Shown here: in pieces, positions 28,623 through 35,031 of the stretch
Layout: each line of letters starts with the position of its first letter
Numbering within the stretch: position 1 is the stretch's first letter
From: Variovorax beijingensis
GTDB lineage: Bacteria > Pseudomonadota > Gammaproteobacteria > Burkholderiales > Burkholderiaceae_C
Assembly: GCF_007828835.1 (NCBI RefSeq)
Contig: NZ_VIVL01000001.1
Coordinates: forward strand, 372,001-436,000
Length of the DNA: 64,000 nucleotides
Direction of reading: 5' to 3'
Notes under the pieces: model-generated
What the model was told of the DNA's origin: nothing
What the model saw: the letters and a program-made list of their open reading frames with translations, nothing else
Database searches by the model: none
Made by a program: the position numbers and the translations under genes

Positions 28623-29249
28623 ATGCAACCGCTGATCGATGGTCTGATATTCATCGTGGACGACGACGCCAGTGTGCGCGAGGCACTGGCCTGGCTGCTG
28701 CGCTCGCGCCGCCTCGAGAGCGAACACTTCGCGAGCGCCGAGGCCTTCGAGCTGCGCCTGGCCGAAGGCCCGCTGCCCGATCAGCCGCTGTGCCTGCTGC
28801 TGGACGTGCGCATGCCCGGCACCAGCGGGCTGGTGCTGTTCGACCGGCTCGCCGAGCGCGGCCTGCTGGACGCCATGCCGGTGATCTTCCTGACCGGCCA
28901 CGCCGACGTGCCCACGGCCGTGGACGCGGTGAAGCGGGGCGCCTTCGACTTCTGCGAGAAGCCGTTCTCCGACAACGCCCTGGTCGACCGCATCGAGCAG
29001 GCGCTGGGCGCTTCGCTGCGGGCGCTGGAGGTGCGGCGCGTGCGGCGCAGCCTGGCTGGTCGCGTCGCCGAACTGACCGACCGCGAGCGCGACGTGATGC
29101 GGCTCGTGGTCGAGGGCCTGCCGAACAAGCTGATCGCCGATCAGCTGGCGATCAGCGTGCGCACGGTGGAGGTCCACCGCGCACGCGTGTTCGACAAGAT
29201 GGAAGTGAAATCAGCGGTCGAACTGGCCAACCGCCTCAGAGATCTCTAG
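28623..29249 (+). CDS. FixJ/LuxR-type response regulator
   Basis: The 208-residue protein has a receiver domain with acidic pocket DDD (13-15), phospho-acceptor Asp61 (LLLDVRMPG), Thr/Lys switch residues (FLTGHADV, CEKPF) and a C-terminal LuxR-type helix-turn-helix (LTDRERDVMRLVVEGLPNK to SVRTVEVHRARVF). It is the partner of the upstream kinase. The ATG at 28623 was chosen because the receiver fold starts right after it. Its stop lies four bases from the convergent OmpA-family gene, leaving no room for a terminator until 29860. Confidence 0.95.
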   Translation: MQPLIDGLIFIVDDDASVREALAWLLRSRRLESEHFASAEAFELRLAEGPLPDQPLCLLLDVRMPGTSGLVLFDRLAERGLLDAMPVIFLTGHADVPTAVDAVKRGAFDFCEKPFSDNALVDRIEQALGASLRALEVRRVRRSLAGRVAELTDRERDVMRLVVEGLPNKLIADQLAISVRTVEVHRARVFDKMEVKSAVELANRLRDL

Positions 29250-29253
29250 GAGA

Positions 29254-29817
29254 TCAGACCTTTTCCGCGACGAAGATCTCGACGCGGCGGTTTTGAGCCC
29301 GGCCGGCCGGCGTGCCGTTGTCGGCGATCGGTTCGCGCGAGCCGCGGCCGTCGGTGGTGATGGCCGTGGTCGAGACGCCGCGGCTGACCAGGTGGTTGCG
29401 CGCACTGTCGGCGCGGCTCACCGAGAGGCGCTCGTTGCCTTCCTCGCTGCCGGTGTTGTCGGTGTGGCCCACCACGCGCACGCTGGCCGCGGCGGCGCTG
29501 CGCAGGCCTTCGGCCACCTTGTCGAGCACCTGCGCCAGGTTGCGCTTGACGTTGGCGCGGCCCACGTCGAACGACAGTTCGTTGGGAACCACGAGATGCA
29601 GCTGGTTGTCCGCGGTCTGCTCGATCACCACGCCCGTGCCCTTGGTGGAATTCTCCAGCTCGGTCTTGAGCGCCGCCAGGCGCGCAGTCCAGCTGTTGGC
29701 CGGCGCAGCCGCCTGGGCGGCTGGTGCGGCGGCCGATCCCGGCGCGGGCGACTGCGAGGCGCACCCCGCAACGAACAATGCGGCCGCAGCCACACCCGAA
29801 ACAACAAGCTTCCTCAT
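29254..29817 (-). CDS. OmpA-family lipoprotein (first of a tandem pair)
   Basis: The 187-residue protein has a lipoprotein signal (LFVAGC, Cys near 20), an Ala/Pro-rich linker, and a C-terminal OmpA-like peptidoglycan-binding domain with LSFDVGRANVKRNLAQVLDKVA, VRVVGHTDNTGSEEGN, and the Asp/Arg ligands in LSVSRADSARNHL and GRAQNRRVEIFV. AGAGGG lies nine bases before the ATG at 29817. It is a close paralogue in layout of the OmpA protein encoded upstream (29909-30568), so the pair may have arisen by duplication. Confidence 0.93.
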   Translation of the reverse strand: MRKLVVSGVAAAALFVAGCASQSPAPGSAAAPAAQAAAPANSWTARLAALKTELENSTKGTGVVIEQTADNQLHLVVPNELSFDVGRANVKRNLAQVLDKVAEGLRSAAAASVRVVGHTDNTGSEEGNERLSVSRADSARNHLVSRGVSTTAITTDGRGSREPIADNGTPAGRAQNRRVEIFVAEKV

Positions 29818-29859
29818 GAGTTTTTCCCTCTTTGTGAACATGAAACGATGGCGATGGGC

Positions 29860-29893
29860 GCCGGCCGCTCCCGCACGGCCGGCTTTGTTTTTA
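29860..29893 (+). terminator. Plus-strand terminator between the two ompA-like genes
   Basis: GCCGGCCG (29860-29867) pairs with CGGCCGGC (29876-29883) across an 8-nt loop and is followed on the plus strand by TTTGTTTTTAT. On the minus strand no T-run follows. It therefore stops plus-strand RNA, the only candidate source being the response-regulator operon 600 bp upstream. Confidence 0.75.
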
Positions 29894-29908
29894 TATCAGC
29901 CGATCCGG

Positions 29909-30568
29909 TCAGCCCCGCGGCGCGCGCTCGCCCACGTAGATCTCGACGCGGCGGTTCTGCGCCCGGCCGGCATCGCTGTTGTTGTTGGCGATCGGCTCGT
30001 GCGAACCGCGTCCTTCGATGCGGAAGGCCGCGGCGCTCACGCCGCGCGCCACCAGGTAGTCGCGCGTGCTGGCGGCGCGGTCGACCGACAGCGGATTGTT
30101 GATGGCGTCCGAGCCGGTGTTGTCGGTGTGGCCGATGATGCGCACCTCGGCGTTCGGGTTGTTGCGCAGGCCGCTCGCGAACTGGTCGAGCACCGGTGCG
30201 AAGTTGGGCTTGATGTTGGAGCGGCCCACGTCGAAGGAGACGTCGCTCGGGATCTGGAGCTTGAGCTCGTTGTTCGGGGTTTGCGTCACGGCCACGCCGG
30301 TGCCCTGGGTGGCGGCTTCCATCTGGCGCTTCTGGTTTTCCATGCGCTGCGACCACAGGTAGCCGCCGAGCGCGCCGGCCGCGGCGCCGACCACGGCACC
30401 GGTGCCGATGGCGCCGCGGTTGCCGCCGGTGGCGGAGCCGATGGCCGCACCGCCCAGCGCGCCGATGCCGGCGCCGATGCCGGTGTTGCGCTGGGTATCG
30501 GTCATGCCGCCGGCACAGCCGGACAGGACGAGGGCGGCAGCGGTGGTGGCGAGTACAAACTTTTTCAT
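29909..30568 (-). CDS. OmpA-family lipoprotein with glycine-zipper segment
   Basis: The 219-residue protein has a lipoprotein signal (ALVLSGC), then a Gly-rich zipper-like stretch (GIGAGIGALGGAAIGSATGG and GAVVGAAAGALGGYLW), then an OmpA-like domain (VSFDVGRSNIKPNFAPVLDQ, VRIIGHTDNTGSDAIN, AGRAQNRRVEIYV). This is the YiaD-type layout: membrane-associated zipper plus peptidoglycan-binding domain. AAAGGGA precedes the ATG at 30568. An upstream in-frame extension of 67 codons crosses the promoter region and is not coding. It probably stabilises the envelope together with the downstream paralogue. Confidence 0.94.
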   Translation of the reverse strand: MKKFVLATTAAALVLSGCAGGMTDTQRNTGIGAGIGALGGAAIGSATGGNRGAIGTGAVVGAAAGALGGYLWSQRMENQKRQMEAATQGTGVAVTQTPNNELKLQIPSDVSFDVGRSNIKPNFAPVLDQFASGLRNNPNAEVRIIGHTDNTGSDAINNPLSVDRAASTRDYLVARGVSAAAFRIEGRGSHEPIANNNSDAGRAQNRRVEIYVGERAPRG

Positions 30569-30697
30569 GGCAATCCCTTTCAAGGTTGAATCAGGCGGGC
30601 CACAGCTTAGCCTCGGCGAACCTGCGATGGTACGGCCTTCCCAACTTGCAGGAAAGAAGAAAACTTTCTGCAAAGCCCCGTGAATGCTGCGATGATT

Positions 30698-30714
30698 GCT
30701 ACTAAAGTAATAGC
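30698..30714. repeat. Short palindrome of a Comamonadaceae type
   Basis: A 17-bp imperfect palindrome (GCTACT...AATAGC) in the gap between ompA and the small minus-strand gene. It resembles a short GCTATn-nATAGC repeat common between genes in Comamonadaceae, as I recall it. No second copy was noticed in this window. Confidence 0.35.
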
Positions 30715-30765
30715 TGATAGCCTGTTCTCCGACATTCCGCTGCGGCTTTCGGCTACGCAAGTAAT

Positions 30766-30930
30766 TCACGCTTCGGGCGGCGGATTCTTTTTCTCGCCGG
30801 CACCGTTGCCATCGGCGGCCTCGCCGTCGTCATGCAGTTCGCCCTTTTTTCGACCGGAAAACATGGTCCACCAGACGATCAATATGAACACGAGCCCGGC
30901 CCCGAGGGCTTCAAGCAAAATCAAACCCAT
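30766..30930 (-). CDS. Small single-pass membrane protein, hypothetical
   Basis: This is a 54-residue open frame: MGLILLEALGAGLVFILIVW forms one membrane helix, followed by a basic stop-transfer (GRKK) and a charged, Gly/Pro-rich tail. TGGAG lies about ten bases upstream of the ATG. The start codon overlaps the divergent mltA start codon in the shared sequence CATG. Helix-then-charge topology argues that it is real, but there is no family I recognise. If expressed, its promoter must lie inside mltA. Confidence 0.5.
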   Translation of the reverse strand: MGLILLEALGAGLVFILIVWWTMFSGRKKGELHDDGEAADGNGAGEKKNPPPEA

Positions 30931-32077
30931 GAGAAATGGACTCCAGTGGCTGGTTGGGCTCGCGATCGTAGCAACGCTGGCCGGCTGCTCGATCGCCCCG
31001 CGCGCGCCCGACACCCCGGCCCGGCCGGCCGCCACGCCGCCGCGCGACCTCGGACCGCTGACCGGTTCGCTCGCGCATCCCAAGAGCCGGTGGGTGCCGG
31101 TCGGCTGGTCGGAGCTGCCGGGTTTCGGCGACGACCCGCTGCACGAAGCCTGGATCGCGCTCCTGGCCAATTGCGCACGGCCCAACGCCGCCTTTGCGCC
31201 ACTGTGCCGCGAGGTGCGCCAGCTGGCCATTGCCACGCCCGAGGAACAGCGCCAGTGGATGACCGACAGGCTGCAGCCCTACCGCGTCGAATCGCTCGCG
31301 GGCTCGAGCGAAGGCAAGCTCACGAGCTACTACGAGCCGGTGTACGAGGCCTCGCGCGTGCCCACCGCCACCTTCAACATTCCGATCTACCAGGCGCCCG
31401 AGGGGCTGGTGCCGCGCCGGCCCTGGTACACCCGCCAGGAAATCGAAACCCTGCCCGAAGCCCAGGCCGCACTGCGCGGCCGCGAGATCGCCTGGATGGC
31501 CGACCCCATCGACGCGCTGATGCTCCACATCCAGGGCTCGGGGCGCCTTCGCATCACCGAGGCCAACGGCATCCAGCGCACCGTGCGCGTGGCGTTCTCG
31601 GCCACCAACGAGCAGCCGTACAAGAGCGTGCAGCAATGGCTGATCGGCCAGGGCGTGACCAAGGTCGGCAAATGGCCCGACGACACCAAGGCATGGGCCG
31701 CGCAGAACCCGCAGCGCGTGTCGCAGCTCCTGTGGAGCAATCCGCGCTACGTGTTCTTCCGCGAGGAAACCATGAGCGAACTCGATGCGGCCTTCGGCCC
31801 GCGCGGCGCGCAGGGCGTGCCGCTGACGGCCGGGCGCTCCATTGCGGTCGACCGCGACAGCATCCCGTACGGCACGCCGGTCTGGCTCGCATCGAGCGGG
31901 CCGGCGGCGCAGCTGCAGAAACTGGTGGTCGCGCAGGACACCGGCAGCGCCATCCTGGGCGCAGTGCGCGCCGACTACTTTGCCGGCACCGGCGCCGATG
32001 CCGGCCGCCTGGCCGCCAGCATGAACCAGCCGCTGCGCCTGTGGGCGCTGTGGCCCAGGCAAATGCCGGCGCCCTGA
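30929..32077 (+). CDS. mltA: Membrane-bound lytic murein transglycosylase A
   Basis: MltA cleaves glycan strands of peptidoglycan with formation of 1,6-anhydromuropeptides, anchored to the outer membrane. The 382-residue lipoprotein has the lipobox TLAGC (Cys20), the MltA barrel domain (SYYEPVYEAS, DPIDALMLHIQGSGRL) and the C-terminal 3D domain with DTGSAILGAVRADYFAGTG, holding the catalytic Asp. Length is normal. The ATG at 30929 gives the lipoprotein signal; an 83-codon in-frame extension upstream is spurious. The start overlaps the divergent small gene. Confidence 0.96.
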   Translation: MRNGLQWLVGLAIVATLAGCSIAPRAPDTPARPAATPPRDLGPLTGSLAHPKSRWVPVGWSELPGFGDDPLHEAWIALLANCARPNAAFAPLCREVRQLAIATPEEQRQWMTDRLQPYRVESLAGSSEGKLTSYYEPVYEASRVPTATFNIPIYQAPEGLVPRRPWYTRQEIETLPEAQAALRGREIAWMADPIDALMLHIQGSGRLRITEANGIQRTVRVAFSATNEQPYKSVQQWLIGQGVTKVGKWPDDTKAWAAQNPQRVSQLLWSNPRYVFFREETMSELDAAFGPRGAQGVPLTAGRSIAVDRDSIPYGTPVWLASSGPAAQLQKLVVAQDTGSAILGAVRADYFAGTGADAGRLAASMNQPLRLWALWPRQMPAP

Positions 32078-32111
32078 ACGCCGAGCAGATGCGCCTGACC
32101 GCAAGCTGAGC

Positions 32112-32129
32112 GTTTCACGCGGATGTCAT
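32112..32129 (+). promoter_or_regulatory. Candidate Pho box before phoX
   Basis: GTTTCAC-GCGG-ATGTCAT fits the 7-4-7 layout of a PhoB site (consensus half CTGTCAT): the second half matches 6/7 and the first 4/7. A weak -10 (TAACTT, 32140-32145) follows at the usual 10-bp distance. The downstream gene is a PhoX phosphatase, a typical PhoB target, which raises the odds. By sequence alone it is only suggestive. Confidence 0.4.
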
Positions 32130-32186
32130 GCGAATTGCCTAACTTCGCGGGTTGGATTCCTTTTCAACCCACGAAAGCGATTGCGC

Positions 32187-34439
32187 ATGACCGCAAACAA
32201 CCGTACCGACGCCAACGGCATCGATCTTGACGACATCGGCACCAACCCCAGCCCGAATCCGTCCTTCACCGACCTGATCGCCTCGCGCCTGAGCCGCCGC
32301 CATCTGTTCGGCCTGGGCGTCGGCACGGCCAGCACCGCGCTGCTGCAGGCCTGCGGTGGCGGCGGCAATGGCGGCGTGGCTTTCCCGATCATTCCGCCTG
32401 CACCGGCCCCCGCTCCTGCGCCGGCCCCGGCGCCAGCCCCCGCGCCGGCTCCCGCACCGGCCAAGCTCGGCTTCAATGCCGTGGCCAAGAGCCTTGCCGA
32501 CGTGGTCACCGTGCCCGCCGGCTACACCGCCAGCGTGCTCTATCGCCTGGGCGACCCGATCGCCGCGGGCGTGGCCGCGTACAAGAACGACGGCACCGAC
32601 GATCCGGCCACCTACGACCGGCGCGCCGGCGACCACCACGACGGCATGACCTTCTTCGGCATGAACGCGTCGAACAAGTGGGACGCAGCCAGCGCCGCGC
32701 GCGGCCTGCTCGTGATGAACCACGAAGCCATCACCCCGCTGTTCCTGCATCCCGCCGGCCAGACCATCAGCGGCACCGGCAACGCCGCGGTGCGCACCTC
32801 CGCCGACGAAGTGCTGCGCGAGTTCTACCTGCACGGCGTGAGCGTGATCGAGATCAACAAGAGCGGCAACGCCTGGAGCTACAAGCAGGACTCGAGCTTC
32901 AACCGCCGCGTCCACACGCTCACCGAAATGGCGTTCTCGGGCCCGGCCGCCAAGACCGACTACCTGAAGACCAAGTATTCGACCGACGGCAGCAAGACCC
33001 GCGGCACGCTCAACAACTGCGCCAACGGCACCACGCCCTGGGGCACCTACCTGACCTGCGAAGAAAACTGGGCCGGCTACTTCCGCCGCATCAAGGCCAC
33101 CGACGACCCCAGCCGCAGCGCCAAGGAAATCGCCTCGTTCACCCGCTATGGCGTGGCCAGCACCGGCCGCGAACTCTGGGCCACCGTCACGCCCGACACG
33201 GCCGACAACCTCTATGGCCGCTGGAATGCCCAGGTGACCGGAGCCACCGCCACCGACGACTTCCGCAATGGCGCCAACACCTACGGCTGGGTGGTCGAGA
33301 TCGATCCCTTCAACCCCTCCAGCACCCCCAAGAAGCGCACCGCGCTCGGCCGCTTTGGCCATGAAGGCGCCTGCCTCGGCCCGGTCGTGGTCGGCAAGCC
33401 GCTGGTTTGGTACATGGGCGACGACTCGCGCAACGAGTACATCTACAAGTTCGTCTCGGCGAAGAACTGGGATGCGGCCGACGTGGGCGGCGGCACCGCG
33501 ACCGGCGACAAGTACATGGACGACGGTCGCCTCTACGTGGCCAGGTTCAACGCCGACGGCACCGGCGCGTGGCTCGAACTGAAGCTCGGCGTCAACGGCA
33601 TCACCGCGAGCAATCCGGCCTATGCCTTTGCCGATGCGGCCGACGTGGTGGTCAACGCGCGCCTCGCGGCCGACGCCGCCGGCGCCACCAAGATGGACCG
33701 CCCGGAGTGGACGGCCGTCAATCCGAAGACCGGCGAGGTGTACGTCACCCTCACCAACACCAACGCCGCCTCGCGCCCCATCACCGCCACCGACGGCGCC
33801 AACCCGCGCTTCTACAACGACAAGACGACCACTGGCTCGGATCAGAAGGGCAATCCGAACGGCCACGTCGTGCGCTTCGCCGACGACAACGCCGACCCGG
33901 CCTCGCTGAGCTTCAAGTGGGACGTGTACCTGTTCGGCGCGCGCTCCACCGCCTCGGCCGACGTCAACCTCTCGCAGCTGAGCGCCGACAACGACTTCTC
34001 CAGCCCCGACGGCATGTGGTTCAGCCACGCCACCGCCGGCCTGCTCTGGCTGGAGACCGACGACGGCGCCTACACCGACGTCACCAACTGCATGCTGCTG
34101 GCCGCGCTGCCGGGCAAGGTCGGCGACGGCGGCGCCAGGACCATCACCAACGTCGATGGCGCCACCACGCGCACCCAGGACACCTTCGTGGGCAAGGCGC
34201 CCGGCACGGACGGCCTGCGCCGCTTCCTGGTCGGCCCGAAGGACTGCGAGATCACCGGCATTGCCGAGTCGGGCGACGGCCGTGCGCTGTTCGTGAACAT
34301 CCAGCACCCGGGCGAGGGTTCGAAGGACATCGCCAATCCTGACGGCTACATCAGCCACTGGCCGGACGGCGCCAAGAGCCGCCCGCGCTCGGCCACGGTG
34401 GTCATCACCAGGGATGACGGCGGCCTGATCGGCCTCTGA
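32187..34439 (+). CDS. phoX: Tat-exported PhoX-family phosphatase (DUF839)
   Basis: The 750-residue protein has a twin-arginine signal (SRRHLFGLGVG) ending in a near-lipobox LQAC, then a Gly/Pro-rich start and a (Pro-Ala)n linker of about ten repeats (near residues 71-92). The PhoX beta-propeller follows, with FGHEGACLGPVVVGKPLVWY, YLTCEENWAGYF and GDDSRNEYIYKF segments. PhoX enzymes are Ca/Fe-dependent alkaline phosphatases that release phosphate from organic esters in the periplasm or outside. The ATG at 32187 was taken; the upstream TTG adds nothing. A candidate Pho box lies about 60 bp upstream. A 14-bp stem (34446-34459/34469-34482) follows the stop. Confidence 0.92.
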   Translation: MTANNRTDANGIDLDDIGTNPSPNPSFTDLIASRLSRRHLFGLGVGTASTALLQACGGGGNGGVAFPIIPPAPAPAPAPAPAPAPAPAPAPAKLGFNAVAKSLADVVTVPAGYTASVLYRLGDPIAAGVAAYKNDGTDDPATYDRRAGDHHDGMTFFGMNASNKWDAASAARGLLVMNHEAITPLFLHPAGQTISGTGNAAVRTSADEVLREFYLHGVSVIEINKSGNAWSYKQDSSFNRRVHTLTEMAFSGPAAKTDYLKTKYSTDGSKTRGTLNNCANGTTPWGTYLTCEENWAGYFRRIKATDDPSRSAKEIASFTRYGVASTGRELWATVTPDTADNLYGRWNAQVTGATATDDFRNGANTYGWVVEIDPFNPSSTPKKRTALGRFGHEGACLGPVVVGKPLVWYMGDDSRNEYIYKFVSAKNWDAADVGGGTATGDKYMDDGRLYVARFNADGTGAWLELKLGVNGITASNPAYAFADAADVVVNARLAADAAGATKMDRPEWTAVNPKTGEVYVTLTNTNAASRPITATDGANPRFYNDKTTTGSDQKGNPNGHVVRFADDNADPASLSFKWDVYLFGARSTASADVNLSQLSADNDFSSPDGMWFSHATAGLLWLETDDGAYTDVTNCMLLAALPGKVGDGGARTITNVDGATTRTQDTFVGKAPGTDGLRRFLVGPKDCEITGIAESGDGRALFVNIQHPGEGSKDIANPDGYISHWPDGAKSRPRSATVVITRDDGGLIGL

Positions 34440-34445
34440 GCGGTT

Positions 34446-34482
34446 GCGCTGCCGCTGCCTCTTACCGGGGCAGCGGCAGCGC
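34446..34482. terminator. Strong hairpin between convergent phoX and lrp-like genes
   Basis: A 14-bp perfect stem, GCGCTGCCGCTGCC with its complement, and a 9-nt loop. There is no T-run on either side, and the right arm includes the last codons of the Lrp-type gene. It may act as a bidirectional RNA end or stabiliser rather than a classical terminator. Confidence 0.5.
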
Positions 34483-34926
34483 CGTCTTGTAGCGCACCTG
34501 CTTGAGCGCGAAGCTCGAGCGGATCTTCTCGATGCCCGGAATCGGCGTGAGCTGTTCCAGGATGAATTTCTCCAGCGCCGCCATGTCGGCCACGGCGATG
34601 CGGATCAGGTAGTCGCTGTCGCCCGTCATCAGGTAGCACTCCATCACCTCGTCGTGCTCGGCAATGCGCTCCTCGAAATCGGCGAGCGACTGCTTGCTCT
34701 GCGTCGTCAGGCTGATCGAGATGAACACGTTGAGCCCCAGGCCCAGCGCCTTGGCGCTCGCGAGCGCCACGTAGCGGTCGATCACGCCGCTGGTTTCGAG
34801 CGCCTTCACCCGCGCAAGGCACGGAGACGGCGACAGCTGAACCCGGCGCGCAAGCTCCACGTTCGACAACCCGCCGTCGCGTTGCAGCTCGTCGAGGATG
34901 CGCAGGTCAATGGTGTCGAGTTGCAC
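34462..34926 (-). CDS. Lrp/AsnC-family transcriptional regulator (MdeR-like position)
   Basis: The 154-residue protein has an N-terminal helix-turn-helix ([33 protein letters not shown]) and a C-terminal RAM ligand-binding domain ([15 protein letters not shown]). The start is a GTG at 34924-34926. It is divergent from an AceE/MdeB-like E1 gene across 105 bp, which it probably controls. In Pseudomonas putida the same pairing (mdeR with mdeB) responds to methionine catabolism, so methionine or 2-oxobutyrate is a reasonable guess for the effector. Confidence 0.93.
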   Translation of the reverse strand: MQLDTIDLRILDELQRDGGLSNVELARRVQLSPSPCLARVKALETSGVIDRYVALASAKALGLGLNVFISISLTTQSKQSLADFEERIAEHDEVMECYLMTGDSDYLIRIAVADMAALEKFILEQLTPIPGIEKIRSSFALKQVRYKTALPLPR

Positions 34927-35031
34927 GAAATGCGGCGTCCAGATGATTTTGAGGAATTTTATGCTGCGCTGGTGCCATGGACATGTCCAAGCCGGTAGCT
35001 AATTCTTGCTGTTGCGGCCTAAAGTGCCGGC

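Noticed and set aside
32395..32465. A CRISPR-like or minisatellite array
   Set aside because: The short repeat is in frame and encodes a Pro-Ala linker; there are no spacers.
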